DNA of 64,000 nucleotides from positions 124,001 to 188,000 of the forward strand of contig VNKQ01000002.1 in assembly GCA_016508695.1 (NCBI GenBank), read 5' to 3'. Below, piece after piece: positions 11,672 to 21,687 of the stretch (within the stretch, counting starts at the first letter, position 1; the number at the start of each line of letters is the position of its first letter). A model generated the notes under the pieces. That model made no database searches. It saw only the letters and a list, made by a program, of their open reading frames with translations, and was not told the DNA's origin. Source of the stretch: Hyphodiscus hymeniophilus (taxonomy: Eukaryota; Ascomycota; Leotiomycetes; Helotiales; Hyphodiscaceae). Made by a program: the position numbers and the translations under genes.

Positions 11672-11701
11672 TAACCTTAAATATCTCGTTATTTAAGGTT
11701 A
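11672..11701. repeat. perfect 12-bp inverted repeat with 6-nt loop
   Basis: TAACCTTAAATA (11672-11683), loop TCTCGT, then TATTTAAGGTTA (11690-11701). The arms match fully. It lies about 30 bp upstream of the truncated gene relic, at the point where its reading frame stops. It may be a footprint of a rearrangement or transposon end, or a chance AT-rich hairpin. Confidence 0.85.
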
Positions 11702-11949
11702 TTACGGGAGGGGGAGATCGTCAGCTGGGATTTGATGTTATGAGACACTTTTCGACCGCCAAGGTTTTGCAGTTTATGGCGTGGATGGCGTGCGCGTTAT
11801 TAACTTTGAGCCTTTGATGCCACCGAGTCATCGTGTGTAAGCGCGTAGAAGTTTACCGTATAGCGCTACCAAAAATTGGAAAGTGTCACTGGATTGTGGG
11901 CAAGAACTTTGCATTCATTCGATGGCTGTTGACTGTTCTAACTGTTCTG

Positions 11950-12330
11950 ATCATTGTCACGGCAGGTTGGTAGCCGCCGTAAGAAATGCGACGATCATTT
12001 CCGAGAACAAAGTGGAAACGAGACGAAAGCTTTGCTCTTTATGGCGTGCTATCAGCTTGCGACTCGACTTTTGAAAAGTATCTCGACAGTCTCAAGCCAA
12101 TACGAGGCCCATCGTCAAGTCATGGGCGTGCTGTAAACAACCTGGCATAGAACAAGTGGGAGTCGGAGCGGATGTGCTCAAACTGCCTCCAAATCTATGC
12201 CTTGAAGCCAACCAGGGGCGGCAACAAGGCGAGAGCTAGCCTCACGGAGTACATCACCCGACTCGAGGCAGATCAGGAAATTTGCATGAGATCGAGAACC
12301 GAAGAGACATGCGGTCCACGACAGAGTCGC
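11950..12330 (+). pseudogene. possible relic of a Zn2Cys6 regulator gene
   Basis: Scattered plus-strand pieces recall the N-terminus of a Zn2Cys6 factor: SRRKKCDDHF near 11965-12000, then after a gap MCSNCLQIYALKP (about 12172-12210) and a linker ASLTEYITRLEADQ (about 12230-12275), which resembles the coiled linker after a zinc cluster. The cysteine spacing is not intact, the pieces are in different frames and no long frame follows. It would be a decayed paralog next to the MFS gene. Chance resemblance is a real alternative. Confidence 0.25.
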
Positions 12331-12944
12331 AAAGAAACTCGTAGCTAAGCAGAGGAGAGCTATCTATTTTTGCTTCAGACAGCTTATCCGAGCTTTGATC
12401 AGCATCGATCTCCGGAACCACGAAGCTCCCTGGTCACCTAGGGACCACAGGCATTGGATGTTGTCGCATTTCCACAGAGGAGATATAGTCGATCATCCCA
12501 AACAGCACGAATATGAAAATGCAAGAGGCAGTAAACTGATCGGCTGCCAAAATGGCTGGGACAGACGGCCAAGGCCTATGCAACTCTGCATGGAAATAGA
12601 GATGAAGTACTGATTCCGATCCACAATTCTTGCTTCATCTCTCCGGCCAGCTCTTGCGTCAGAAGTGGCTCATCACACTCATCATAAGCTTGGAACTATC
12701 CTCTCGCTATCGTCCGCAAATTCCTCGCCAGACTATGTGTAACTCTTTCAATTCATTAAGATTAAGGGTGGTATCGACTTGTACAGCGTACAACAAGTAG
12801 TTCATGCACCGCTTGATAATTTTCCTCTCAACGCCCAATTTCCAGCCACCCAGGTGAAACAGAACTATTTAGCATTAAAAGTATATTTCCACAATTCCCT
12901 TTGACTATCGTCCTCCGCCCACTTACCTCTGTATAGAGATGCCA
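12331..12944. other. intergenic stretch downstream of the MFS gene
   Basis: About 600 bp of normal composition between the possible zinc-cluster relic and the stop codon of the minus-strand MFS transporter. The short plus-strand frames (12395-12613, 12939-13130) show no motif; the second is antisense to the transporter's last exon. Confidence 0.4.
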
Positions 12945-14957
12945 TCAAACAGCATTCGTCCTACTATCTATCTTCTCCAGGTCTGGCACATCAACCTGAT
13001 CTTCCTCCACCTCGTGCTCACTCTGCAACGGTCTTATCGGGGCAAACGCACTCTTCCGCCTGATCTTCTCCCCATAGAGCAGGAAGCACACCGGGATCGG
13101 CACAAGCAACAATGCCACACAGCCCAGTAGGGTACCCGCCCAGTTGACGTGCAGAGCTGCAAACATGTATTGCGAGAACAGAGGGAAGCCTGCGCCGGCT
13201 AGGGAGCGGATCAGGGTATTGGCGGCGATGGCGGATGCAGCGAACATCAGGTATGCGTCGACCAGATAGTTGAGCGACTGGAGGAAGATGGAGAGGAGGC
13301 CGAAGCCGGTTAGGAGACCGGAGAGCGTGGGAACTATCCAGGGGATGTCGGCTTTGTAGCCTGACCAGCCGAACCAGAATAGCCCACCCGCGAATGAGAG
13401 GCCACCGATGATCTGAAGGCGAGATTAGTGGGCGTTTTCTAACCAGGACACCAGGGAGTGGGGCACTGGAAGATGGTTCAAGGCATATTTTTGAGTGTGG
13501 TCAGAAATAAAGAGAATCAAAAGTATACGTACTACCGGAGGAAGACGCCACTCAGGGACAGGGACGCCGTTGTTCGCAGCCAGCTTTCTGTTGTAGCTCG
13601 GCTGGGTAAGAACAATATAGACACCAGCACACAACATGCCAATAACCATTCCAAAATAAGGCAACCCGCCGACACCTCCAGACATACCATGGATTTCCTG
13701 GAACACAATGGGATACGCTGTTAAGAATAAATATAGCAGCCCGTAGATGAACGCCATGTAGATCGATAGCAAGAGGACGATTGGTTCAGTGACCAAGAGT
13801 CGCATAGGACGAGATAAGTTCTTAGTGAGAAGTTCGTGGAAGTCGATCTCGATCTCCTCTTGCTTGGCGTGTATTCCCCAGTTCTTCGTTCTTCGACGTA
13901 ACTCGGCAGCTTTTGAGACCAATATTTGTGGAGGGTATGTCTCTTCGAGGAAGAAGAGATCCAAGAAGAAGGCAACAAAGCCCATAATAGCAACGAGCCA
14001 CTCTGTCCACCTCCATCCTAAGGAACTTTCTACAATGAACCCTCCGATGAAGGGAGCTAGTAGAGGACCAGTGAAAACAGTCATTGAGAAGACAGTGATG
14101 GCCAATCCTCGTGTTCTGTTGTCAAACATATCCGAGAAGACTGCTGCTACAACCGCTAAAGGGCAAGCTCCGAAGATGCCTCCCCAAAGTCTGCAGAGCA
14201 AGACTGTTTGTAAATCCTTCGCTGCAGCGACTGCAATTTGGAATATGGAGAATCCGAACATCCCAATGACGATTGGCAGCCGTCGTCCCTGGAGCTCGCT
14301 GAATGGCGCCCAGAATAGAGGTCCCAGTGCGAACCCAAGCACGTAGAATGACAGGCCCAGTATTCCCACTTCGGTAGAGACATGGTATTGCACAGCTACT
14401 ACTCGTGTAGCAGTCGAGAAAATGGAAGAAGTGAATGCTGACACTAGTGTTGTGTAACCAAGTATAACAGCAGTAAGAATCCTGGCAACACCATCAGTTT
14501 CGTTCTTGTCCAAAACATCTGCATATACTTACTTCTTCCTCATAGGCCAGTTCTGCGCATGGAGAGGGTCGTCTGGACCGTCAAATTCCACAACATACTC
14601 CTCCTGACTAGGCAGGGGAGGAGGATAGGGTTTCCCCAGTCCCATCTCTGGCAGCGGCCTCCGGCTCTCCCTACTCTTCCCAGTCAGACTCCTCCCAACC
14701 GTGGCAGTGTGTTGACTCCTCGCAGTCTGTATCCTGCTCAAGACCGTCGGGTGTCTCTCCAGATCTCCTTGCGTCGATACACGGCTGATCGTGCTCGGGC
14801 GATCCCTGCGCGTGATAGAGGCTTCAGAGGAGGAGGAGGAAGAACCTGTGGCGATTCGTTCGATTTCATGACTTGGTCGTCCAGGTGGTGTGTTGATGTA
14901 TCGTTCTGGTGAGGCATTGCGCTCGTTCCGAGCCATTTCCAGATCTGCTTCGTTCAT
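12945..14957 (-). CDS. MFS drug:H+ antiporter (DHA1-type, polyamine/drug exporter group)
   Basis: Three exons, 14957-14533, 14481-13533 and 13412-12945, with introns of 51 and 120 nt; 613 residues. The first 140 residues are hydrophilic and Ser/Arg-rich, ending in the family's VVEFDGPDDPLHAQNWPM. Twelve membrane segments follow. Visible MFS signatures are APFSELQGRRLPIV (loop 2-3 motif), CRLWGGIFGACPLAVV, and GWRWTEW before helix 6; LTKNLSRPMRLLVTEPIVLL starts the second half. This matches fungal DHA1 exporters of the TPO/FLU1 kind, which remove drugs or polyamines at the plasma membrane. The substrate is not predictable. It may export the product of the FAD oxidoreductase group upstream. Confidence 0.92.
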
Positions 14958-15481
14958 GATTGGGGTTGAAAATTGTTTGGAAAAGGCATTTAAAAACCTG
15001 AGGACTCGAAAATTTTAGGAAATATCAACAGGTGATGTTTACAATTGAGATTGTATTTTTATAGATCCATGTTTTGACTGTGCCCCACAGCTGCGAACGC
15101 ACGTCCGTGTTTTTATCGCCGAGGCATTTGACGCCACTTACCGAAGCCGTCGAGCAGCCAGGGGTACTTTAACTTCCCAGTCAGCGAGCCATAGGGCTGC
15201 GAATCACAACGCCGACACATAAGGGATTGAACAGGGACTTTCTAACTTATGGAAGAAATCAATTAAATATGAAAAACAAATGCTTCTATTCTTATCCTCA
15301 TGTAACACATAGGAGATAGAATCAATAGACTGAACAAAAATCGATGACGGCCCGGCGTTTCCAAAAGATACGACCCAATTTTGATTCCGTGTTAAGCCGT
15401 CTGTGCCGCCCGGTCTAATGCCGAACGAGACCAATATAAAACTCTGGCAAGAAAATTTCTATACATGGATGATAAGGGTTG
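14958..15481. promoter_or_regulatory. MFS gene upstream region and left flank of the copia element
   Basis: Holds the promoter and leader of the minus-strand MFS gene and then ordinary DNA up to the retrotransposon. The last five bases, GGTTG at 15477-15481, are the left target-site duplication of the copia element. A minus-strand frame at 15204-15434 shows no recognisable feature. Confidence 0.6.
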
Positions 15482-15644
15482 TGTTGGAATACACGTGATG
15501 TATCTAGCCCAATTAGGTAGTCATGTGATTATCGCATAACCTTAGGTTTGCGATTCCTATAATACTAAAAGAATTAGATACTATTAATACTTATTACTAT
15601 ACTACCCATTACGTGGCACGGTAATAATAGTTAGTAGATCGATA
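15482..15644 (+). repeat. 5' LTR of the copia element
   Basis: Starts TGTTGGAATACACGTG and ends GATCGATA. It aligns end to end with the 3' LTR without a length change. Its outer (left) half keeps G and C that the partner has lost, while its inner half has C to T changes, for example ATACTATTAATACT where the partner reads ACACCATCAACACC. RIP therefore fades toward the outer border. Confidence 0.95.
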
Positions 15645-15699
15645 CTAATTAGTCTATATTTAAATTAGAAAGGAAAACAAGAAAAAAACGAACGAAAAC

Positions 15700-18600
15700 C
15701 AAACTAAAACCAAGCTTTCTAATTTATTAAAGACGACCTTAAAAATCGACCTTTTAAGACTTCCTCCTAAACTATTAAACCCTCTCGAACTCTATACAAG
15801 TTAATATAGATTAATAGAGATTTAAAAAGACCCTATACTAAGATTTATACGAGAATATCTCTTGCGAATACTTGCTTATATTTATTACTTAGTTATAAGA
15901 ACGTATACGCTTTGCTTATATTAATCTTTACTCTTATAAATAAGTTACTATTTAATTTTAGGTCCCTCTAGAGTAACTATTATAGTTACTATTTTACTAT
16001 ATAAAGACTAGTACTTGCGTATTAAAATAGTTAACGAATAAAAGTAATAGAGTAAGAAGTAATATAAAGGTTTCTTACTTAAGAATAAAGAAGAAGACAA
16101 TATTATTAAATACTTATAAACTAAGAACTATAAGTACTCGACTAAAGACTTTATCGATTCGAACCTCTAGGAACTATTTGTTAGCGATTTTAGTAATATA
16201 TTACTTAAAACACTTAGTCTTATATTACAAAAGGATTGCCTAGTACTATAGAAAACACTTTGCTAGCGTAATATATATATTCCTCCCTTTATAACAAAAC
16301 CACTTAGAACTATTTAATAGCGTTTATATAAGGTAGTACGTAAGGAAATATAGTATATATAGATATATATCGATATACAAATCGCTCTATTTAACTTATA
16401 AGTGTCTAACTTGTTAAAGCTTATCAAATTGCTTAAACTTCTACTTTTATTAGCATTAGAATTATTAAAAATCAACTCCCTAATTACTTTTTTAATTGTT
16501 AAGAATATTACTCTTATACCTTTTCTAGTTATACTTCTAACCCTAGTATACTCTTTAAACGATATTAGCCGCTATCTTATAAACGTTAAGAGATTTTATA
16601 CTTTTAATAATCTCTAATATAATAATACTAGTAATAATACTTTTAACTATAAACTAGTAATTTTCTATTATAATTATTAGCGCGTCGGCCTACTAAAGTA
16701 TATATTACTAATAATACTTTTAAGTATATTAAAAGGTCTAGCATACGACTATTACTATAATAACAAGCTATACGATTTAAACTACAAAAGGGCCTATACT
16801 AGTATTAGAGAGTTCTTTAAAGGGCTAAACTTCTATTATCGCAACTTGGATAAGTAGAACTCGATTAACTTAGGTAGTATTATTATTTAAAACCCTAAGA
16901 AATCGACTTACGAGAACGTATAACTACTTATCTAAAAGCTTAGTAGCTTATACTATAGTTTTAGCCCTATACTTTAAAGTAACGAATTCTTATATAATAA
17001 ACTCGTTATTACTTATTAAGGTATTTTATTATATCGATATATAGTTATAAAACTACTTACTATAATTAGTAGTCTTATTAATAAGATCTAATCCTCTATT
17101 ACGGCGTATAAGAAAGAATAGGAATAGTAATTAAACCCTCTACTTTTACTTGCGACAAATTATAAACTAGGAACTTACTTAATAGATTAAGACGAAGCAA
17201 ATGTCTATTTTACTAACTATAATTACTACTTTTCTTAACCTTAATTTCGATAATAATACCGACTATAAAATAGAGGCAAATTCTAGCCCTAGCAATATAA
17301 TAAACCGCGCTATTTTATATATAAGAAGGAAAGTTATTAGTCTACAAATTATAGTCCTAAGGAATAAGAAGAGGAGAAGGAACGATTTAAGGCAAACTTA
17401 CTTTCTCGAATATTAAATTCTTACGATTTTAAATATAAACTTAGTTAATTCGTCGTTAATACTAAGGGCGAATATAAAGAGTTATATAATACTAATAACG
17501 ACCTCAAAGCTATAGAGAAAGTCTTTAAGGGACTAATAGTCGAAACTACGTCTCCCTATAAGACTAAGGGCTTTATAGTCTTTATAAGAATACTTATAAA
17601 CGACTATGCGAACTTAATTACTTAGGAACTTACAAATTGATTTTTCTTATATAAACTTATAGTTAAATTAAAACTTGACTTCTATAAACGGTTATTATCG
17701 ACTATATCGACGATAGTTAGTAGTACTTGTCCTAATAAGGCATTATTAATTATATTAACGACAAGTTGCGATTTGGCCTTTTTTATTATAAGAATTAGTT
17801 TAAGATACAATTCTATATAGTTTTATAGTATTATAATTAATATAAGTGCTTTTATAAAGTCTACTATAGGGTATAGTCAATTCTAAGCCCTATAGCGTCA
17901 CTAACCCGGAATTTAACTTAACGAGACTACTAAGGGTAGCGTTAATATATAGTTCGGAATTAGTAAGTCTTTATTAATTAGTTTTGTAATAGTTTGTACT
18001 CTAATTAGTAACGTAGAATTTTATATCGTTAATACTTATACTTTATTCTTACTAAGTCTTACGGATATAAATTTATTAAAGGTATACTTAAATAACCTTA
18101 AGAATTACTTAGTAACTCTAAATAGAGAAGTGCTAGTAATATATCGATTTGGTTATACTTTCTTACTATAAAATAATTTTCTATAATAATATATTATAAA
18201 GTCTTTTAATAATAAATTAGCTTCTTTTACAAATACGGAATTATAATAATTATACTATCGATTTAGATATCCTTTTATTAATTGATTTTATCGGGTTCTT
18301 AAACGTTTAGGTTATAAAATCGATTAGAAGGCATTATAAGAATTAATACGTATTTATAACTACTACTAGCGATTTGGGAAATCCCCGGCTAATTTAAATT
18401 CTCTTTACAAGACAATATAAGTTTTAATTATTCTATTATCGTTAATATTATATATATTAATAGGAAACTAATACTCTATATAATTAATAAAGAGACCCGG
18501 TATCAAGCCGGTCGCTAGTTACCCAATATCTCTATAAAGACTACTTAGGAGATACTCCGATTATATTAGATTAATATATACTTAAGACTACTTAATTCGA

Positions 18601-20870
18601 TTATTATAGACGCTAGAACTTCCTTTATAAGTAAGGAATTCTCTTAGTACGCAACCTCTATAAGAATTAGCTTAAAAGCAGTTCTTATAGAGGCTTATTA
18701 CTCAATTAGTATTATAGAACGATATTATAGCCTATTATATAAAGCTTACTAGATTATTACTAATAAGATTCCTAGAATTAATAAAGAGTAAGCCTTATAA
18801 ATGGCTTTTAAGGCAATTAACGATTTAGCCGGCCCTAATAGGATTATACTAATACTACTAGTTTATAGTACCTTCTTACGATTTGTTAAGAATAACCCTC
18901 TTTCTATAATAATTACTTAACGCGCAAATATACTTAAGAAGGTAATAATAGAGCTACGAACTATTTGGGCAAAGAATTAAGTTAATACTACCTTAAGTAC
19001 TCGTAATAAACTAAGTATAATAAGTATTTATTCTCTTAAACTCGATTCCGATATATTAGTATAGCGGGAAGAGAATAGTAACTAAGTAAGTAGTTAGGAA
19101 AGACTATATAAACTAATACGAATAAGAGGGGAATCTTATGTCTTATTACTCTTTTATAGTAATTTTACCTTTTGATTAATAAGTATAAAACCCTACCTTA
19201 TTAGGAATTATAAAATTAATAAAGAATTACTAACCTAAGAATTACTTCTCCTAGAACTACTAGTTAATCGACTATTCCGCTAGAGAAGACCTCTAAATAA
19301 AAACCCTAACGAAGGTTATTATACTAATATTTTTATATTCTTAATAGAATAATAATTTACTAAATTAAGACAAGCTAAAATCGATAGCTTAATAGTAAAA
19401 GGAGTCTTTAAGACTATTAAATCGATTAATATTCCCCTTAATACTTATATATTCAATTACTAATTCGTTAATAAGGTAAAGAATAAGGGAACTACTAAGG
19501 AAATAAAGAAATTAAGACTAGTAGTTTAAGCCTATAATAATAATAAGAAGTTAGCTATATTAACTTAGTTCCCGATAATTTAATAGGTTAGCTAGAGATT
19601 AATTATTTGCTTTATAGTAATAGAATTAGACGATAAGAACCTCTATTTGTATGATATCTCTTAAGCCTACGTATAATTAACTAGCAAGTTAAATTAAGCC
19701 TTTTACGTTAGACTACCTTTAGAACTTATTAATTAACTATAATTACAAAAAGGGGACTTACTTCGAGTTATTAAGCTACTCTATAGTATCCCTAAGTTTA
19801 GAAATTACTAGTTTAGTACTTACTACTCTTATTATACTAGTAAGCTAGGAATAAAATAGTCTACCTATAACCCTTACCTATTATTTAAGAATATAAAATC
19901 CTTTGGCCTAATAGGTCTATAAACTAACGATACTCTCTTTCTAGTAGACCCTAAATTCGCTAAACTAAAAGAGACTAAACTATAAAAAGCTAGTTTTCTA
20001 GTAAAGGCATATAAATAATTAAAAGAAGGTATTCCCCTTAAATTTAATAATAGTATTATTAAGTTAAACGGTAATAAGATCTCCTTAACGTAGGAAAAGT
20101 AGTATAATAATCTTATACTAGTTACTAAAGAACTTATAATTTCTATTAGCTTTAGAGGTATAATTCGGGAAAACCTAACTATTAAAGACTAGTACGTTGT
20201 ATAGTAAGCTCGTAGTGCCTATATTGCCTTTGTCTGCTAACTAGAAGCTACTTATAACCTATTTATAACTATATAATTAACTGATTTTAACGATAAAAGT
20301 ATTAAGAAGCTTAACAAACGAATTGATTAGTAGAAAGAGAATACTTCTAGAGGTATTAACTTTGTTAAACTCGACTATAAGATCTTACGACTACTTACAT
20401 TTATAAATACTTTATTTACTAATAATAAAGACCTTTCTAGCTAAATAGGCTATATCTTAATACTTGCTAATAAGAAGGGAAAGGCAAATATCTTATATTA
20501 GTCGTTAATTAAGTATAAGAGAGTCACTCGAAGCGTTTTGGCGTTAGAACTATATATAATTACTTATGGCTTTAATATTGTAATTACTATTAAGACTACT
20601 ATTAACAAGGTCTTGAGAATCGACTTACTAATAGTTCTTTATACTAATTCTCGATTATTATACAACTATATTATTAAACTAGGAACTACACAAGAAAAGA
20701 GACTTATAATTAATATTATATATCTATAATAAGCCTACAAACGACAAGAGATTATAAAAGTTAAGTAGATTAATAAAAACTTTAACCTAGCCGATTTTAT
20801 AACAAAAAACAAACTTATAACCTCTTTAAAGCGACTAATCGATACGAATACTATCGAACTATAAGTAATA
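15700..20870 (+). pseudogene. copia gag-pol remnant (integrase, RT, RNase H)
   Basis: Coding order is readable only if in-frame TAA/TAG are taken as former Gln or Trp codons. The 5' 2 kb should hold gag but I could not align it. Around 18,840-19,200 is the region between integrase and RT, ending SIKPYLIRNY. RT runs about 19,380-20,100, with YDISQAYVQ and FYVRLPLEL. RNase H lies at about 20,400-20,850, with LALELYIITYGF, KLGTTQEKRLIINI and the terminal ADFITK, recognisable from fungal copia elements. The short open frame at 20538-20729 is a chance stop-free part of RNase H. Confidence 0.85.
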
Positions 20871-20937
20871 GAATAAGTTAAGAAAACTAGTAATAAAAAG
20901 AAGCCTAATACTATAGAGTTAAAGTTATAATACTAGG

Positions 20938-20992
20938 AATTGTAATATAATACTTAGGGAATTATAATATAATACTTAGGGAATTATAATAG
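20938..20992 (+). repeat. 22-bp tandem repeat, about 2.5 copies, near the copia 3' end
   Basis: AATTGTAATATAATACTTAGGG is followed at once by AATTATAATATAATACTTAGGG and a partial third copy, between the RNase H remnant and the 3' LTR. The single difference between copies is G versus A, again RIP-like. It lies in the untranslated tail of the element. Confidence 0.85.
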
Positions 20993-21315
20993 TAATATTC
21001 TAATATATTAACCTCAAATATATTATAATTACTACTTACAATACGTTAATTGCGTTATTACTATATACAATTAGTTTCTTTATTATTTATTAACTACCTT
21101 TAGACCTTTAATAGATACCGATTCTATAGTAAAACCAATTACCCAACCGGTACTTATACGCTAGACTAATTAAGAGACAAATCCATTAGCGATAAAGGAT
21201 ATCGTTCTCTTATACAAATCGAATACTTATAAATAAAGGGATAGATAGAATTTACAATAGAATTAATAGAAAATAAGTTGTTTTTGGGAGTTCTACTATT
21301 TTAAGGAGCCCCTAG

Positions 21316-21478
21316 TATTAGAATACACGTGATATATCTAGCCCAATTAAGTAGTCATGTGATTATCGCATAACCTTAGGTTCGCGATTCCCACAACACC
21401 AAAAGAATTAGACACCATCAACACCTATTACTATACCACCCATTGCGTGGCACGGTAATAACAGTTGGTGGATCGACA
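21316..21478 (+). repeat. 3' LTR of the copia element
   Basis: Starts TATTAGAATACACGTG, where the 5' copy has TGTTGG, and ends GATCGACA, followed by the GGTTG target duplication. G to A changes sit in its inner (left) part while its outer part is intact. It is the mirror image of the 5' LTR. Confidence 0.95.
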
Positions 21479-21488
21479 GGTTGGTTGC

Positions 21489-21665
21489 TTCAAGGTTCTG
21501 TGCACGATCTTTTCAGTTGTAGTGGCGTCGCTCTGGATTTTGGTGGCTTTACGCACATTGAAATGACTCTATGCTGGGGACATGTTCTTTGCGCCGTGTC
21601 TGAAGGATGTGAAGGGCAAGGAGGAAGAGGCTGAGAAGAATTGCCTTGCAGAATCGCTTGCATGA
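21489..21665 (+). pseudogene. C-terminal fragment of a second SSU1-like sulfite efflux pump
   Basis: Immediately right of the copia target duplication, a plus-strand frame reads FKVLCTIFSVVVASLWILVA, a TGA, then GDMFFAPCLKDVKGKEEE and stops at 21665. The final membrane helix and the FFAPCLKD tail match the end of TDT-family sulfite pumps, and the same tail (LFFAPGLKDIEGKE) ends the SSU1 pseudogene at 61.4 kb. It is only lightly mutated. DNA left of the copia element does not encode the rest, so the gene was already truncated or the left part was lost. It is convergent with the Hsp70-like gene, 22 bp from its stop. Confidence 0.7.
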
Positions 21666-21687
21666 GTTGAAATGGGGGCTAATGGCT

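Larger units (their letters stand above)
15482..21478 (+). mobile_element. RIP-degraded Ty1/copia LTR retrotransposon, 5,997 bp
   Basis: Bounded by 163-bp direct LTRs (15482-15644 and 21316-21478) and by a perfect 5-bp target duplication GGTTG (15477-15481 and 21479-21483). The interior is extremely AT-rich, with CA and TG almost absent and stops throughout, the mark of RIP. Reading TAA/TAG as Gln or Trp restores copia features in copia order: an integrase-end region at about 18,800-19,200, then reverse transcriptase (YDISQAYVQ at about 19,650), then RNase H next to the 3' LTR. With RT and RNase H last it is copia and not gypsy. It cannot be autonomous now. Confidence 0.93.

Noticed and set aside
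13789..14346. 185-residue plus-strand frame.
   Set aside because: Antisense shadow of the MFS transporter's central exon.
16402..16617. Short open frames inside the copia element (also 17201-17416 and 20538-20729).
   Set aside because: Chance stop-free stretches in RIP-mutated DNA; only the last has meaning, as a piece of RNase H.
15645..21315. Regular in-frame TAA/TAG codons within protein-like frames suggested a reassigned genetic code or stop readthrough.
   Set aside because: Neighbouring intact genes use TAA, TAG and TGA as true stops, and the stops fall only where CA and TG are depleted, so RIP explains them.
15477..21483. Idea that the copia element inserted into a complete SSU1 gene, because SSU1-like sequence begins just right of it.
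   Set aside because: The DNA left of the element, read in the joined frame, does not encode the missing part of the pump.
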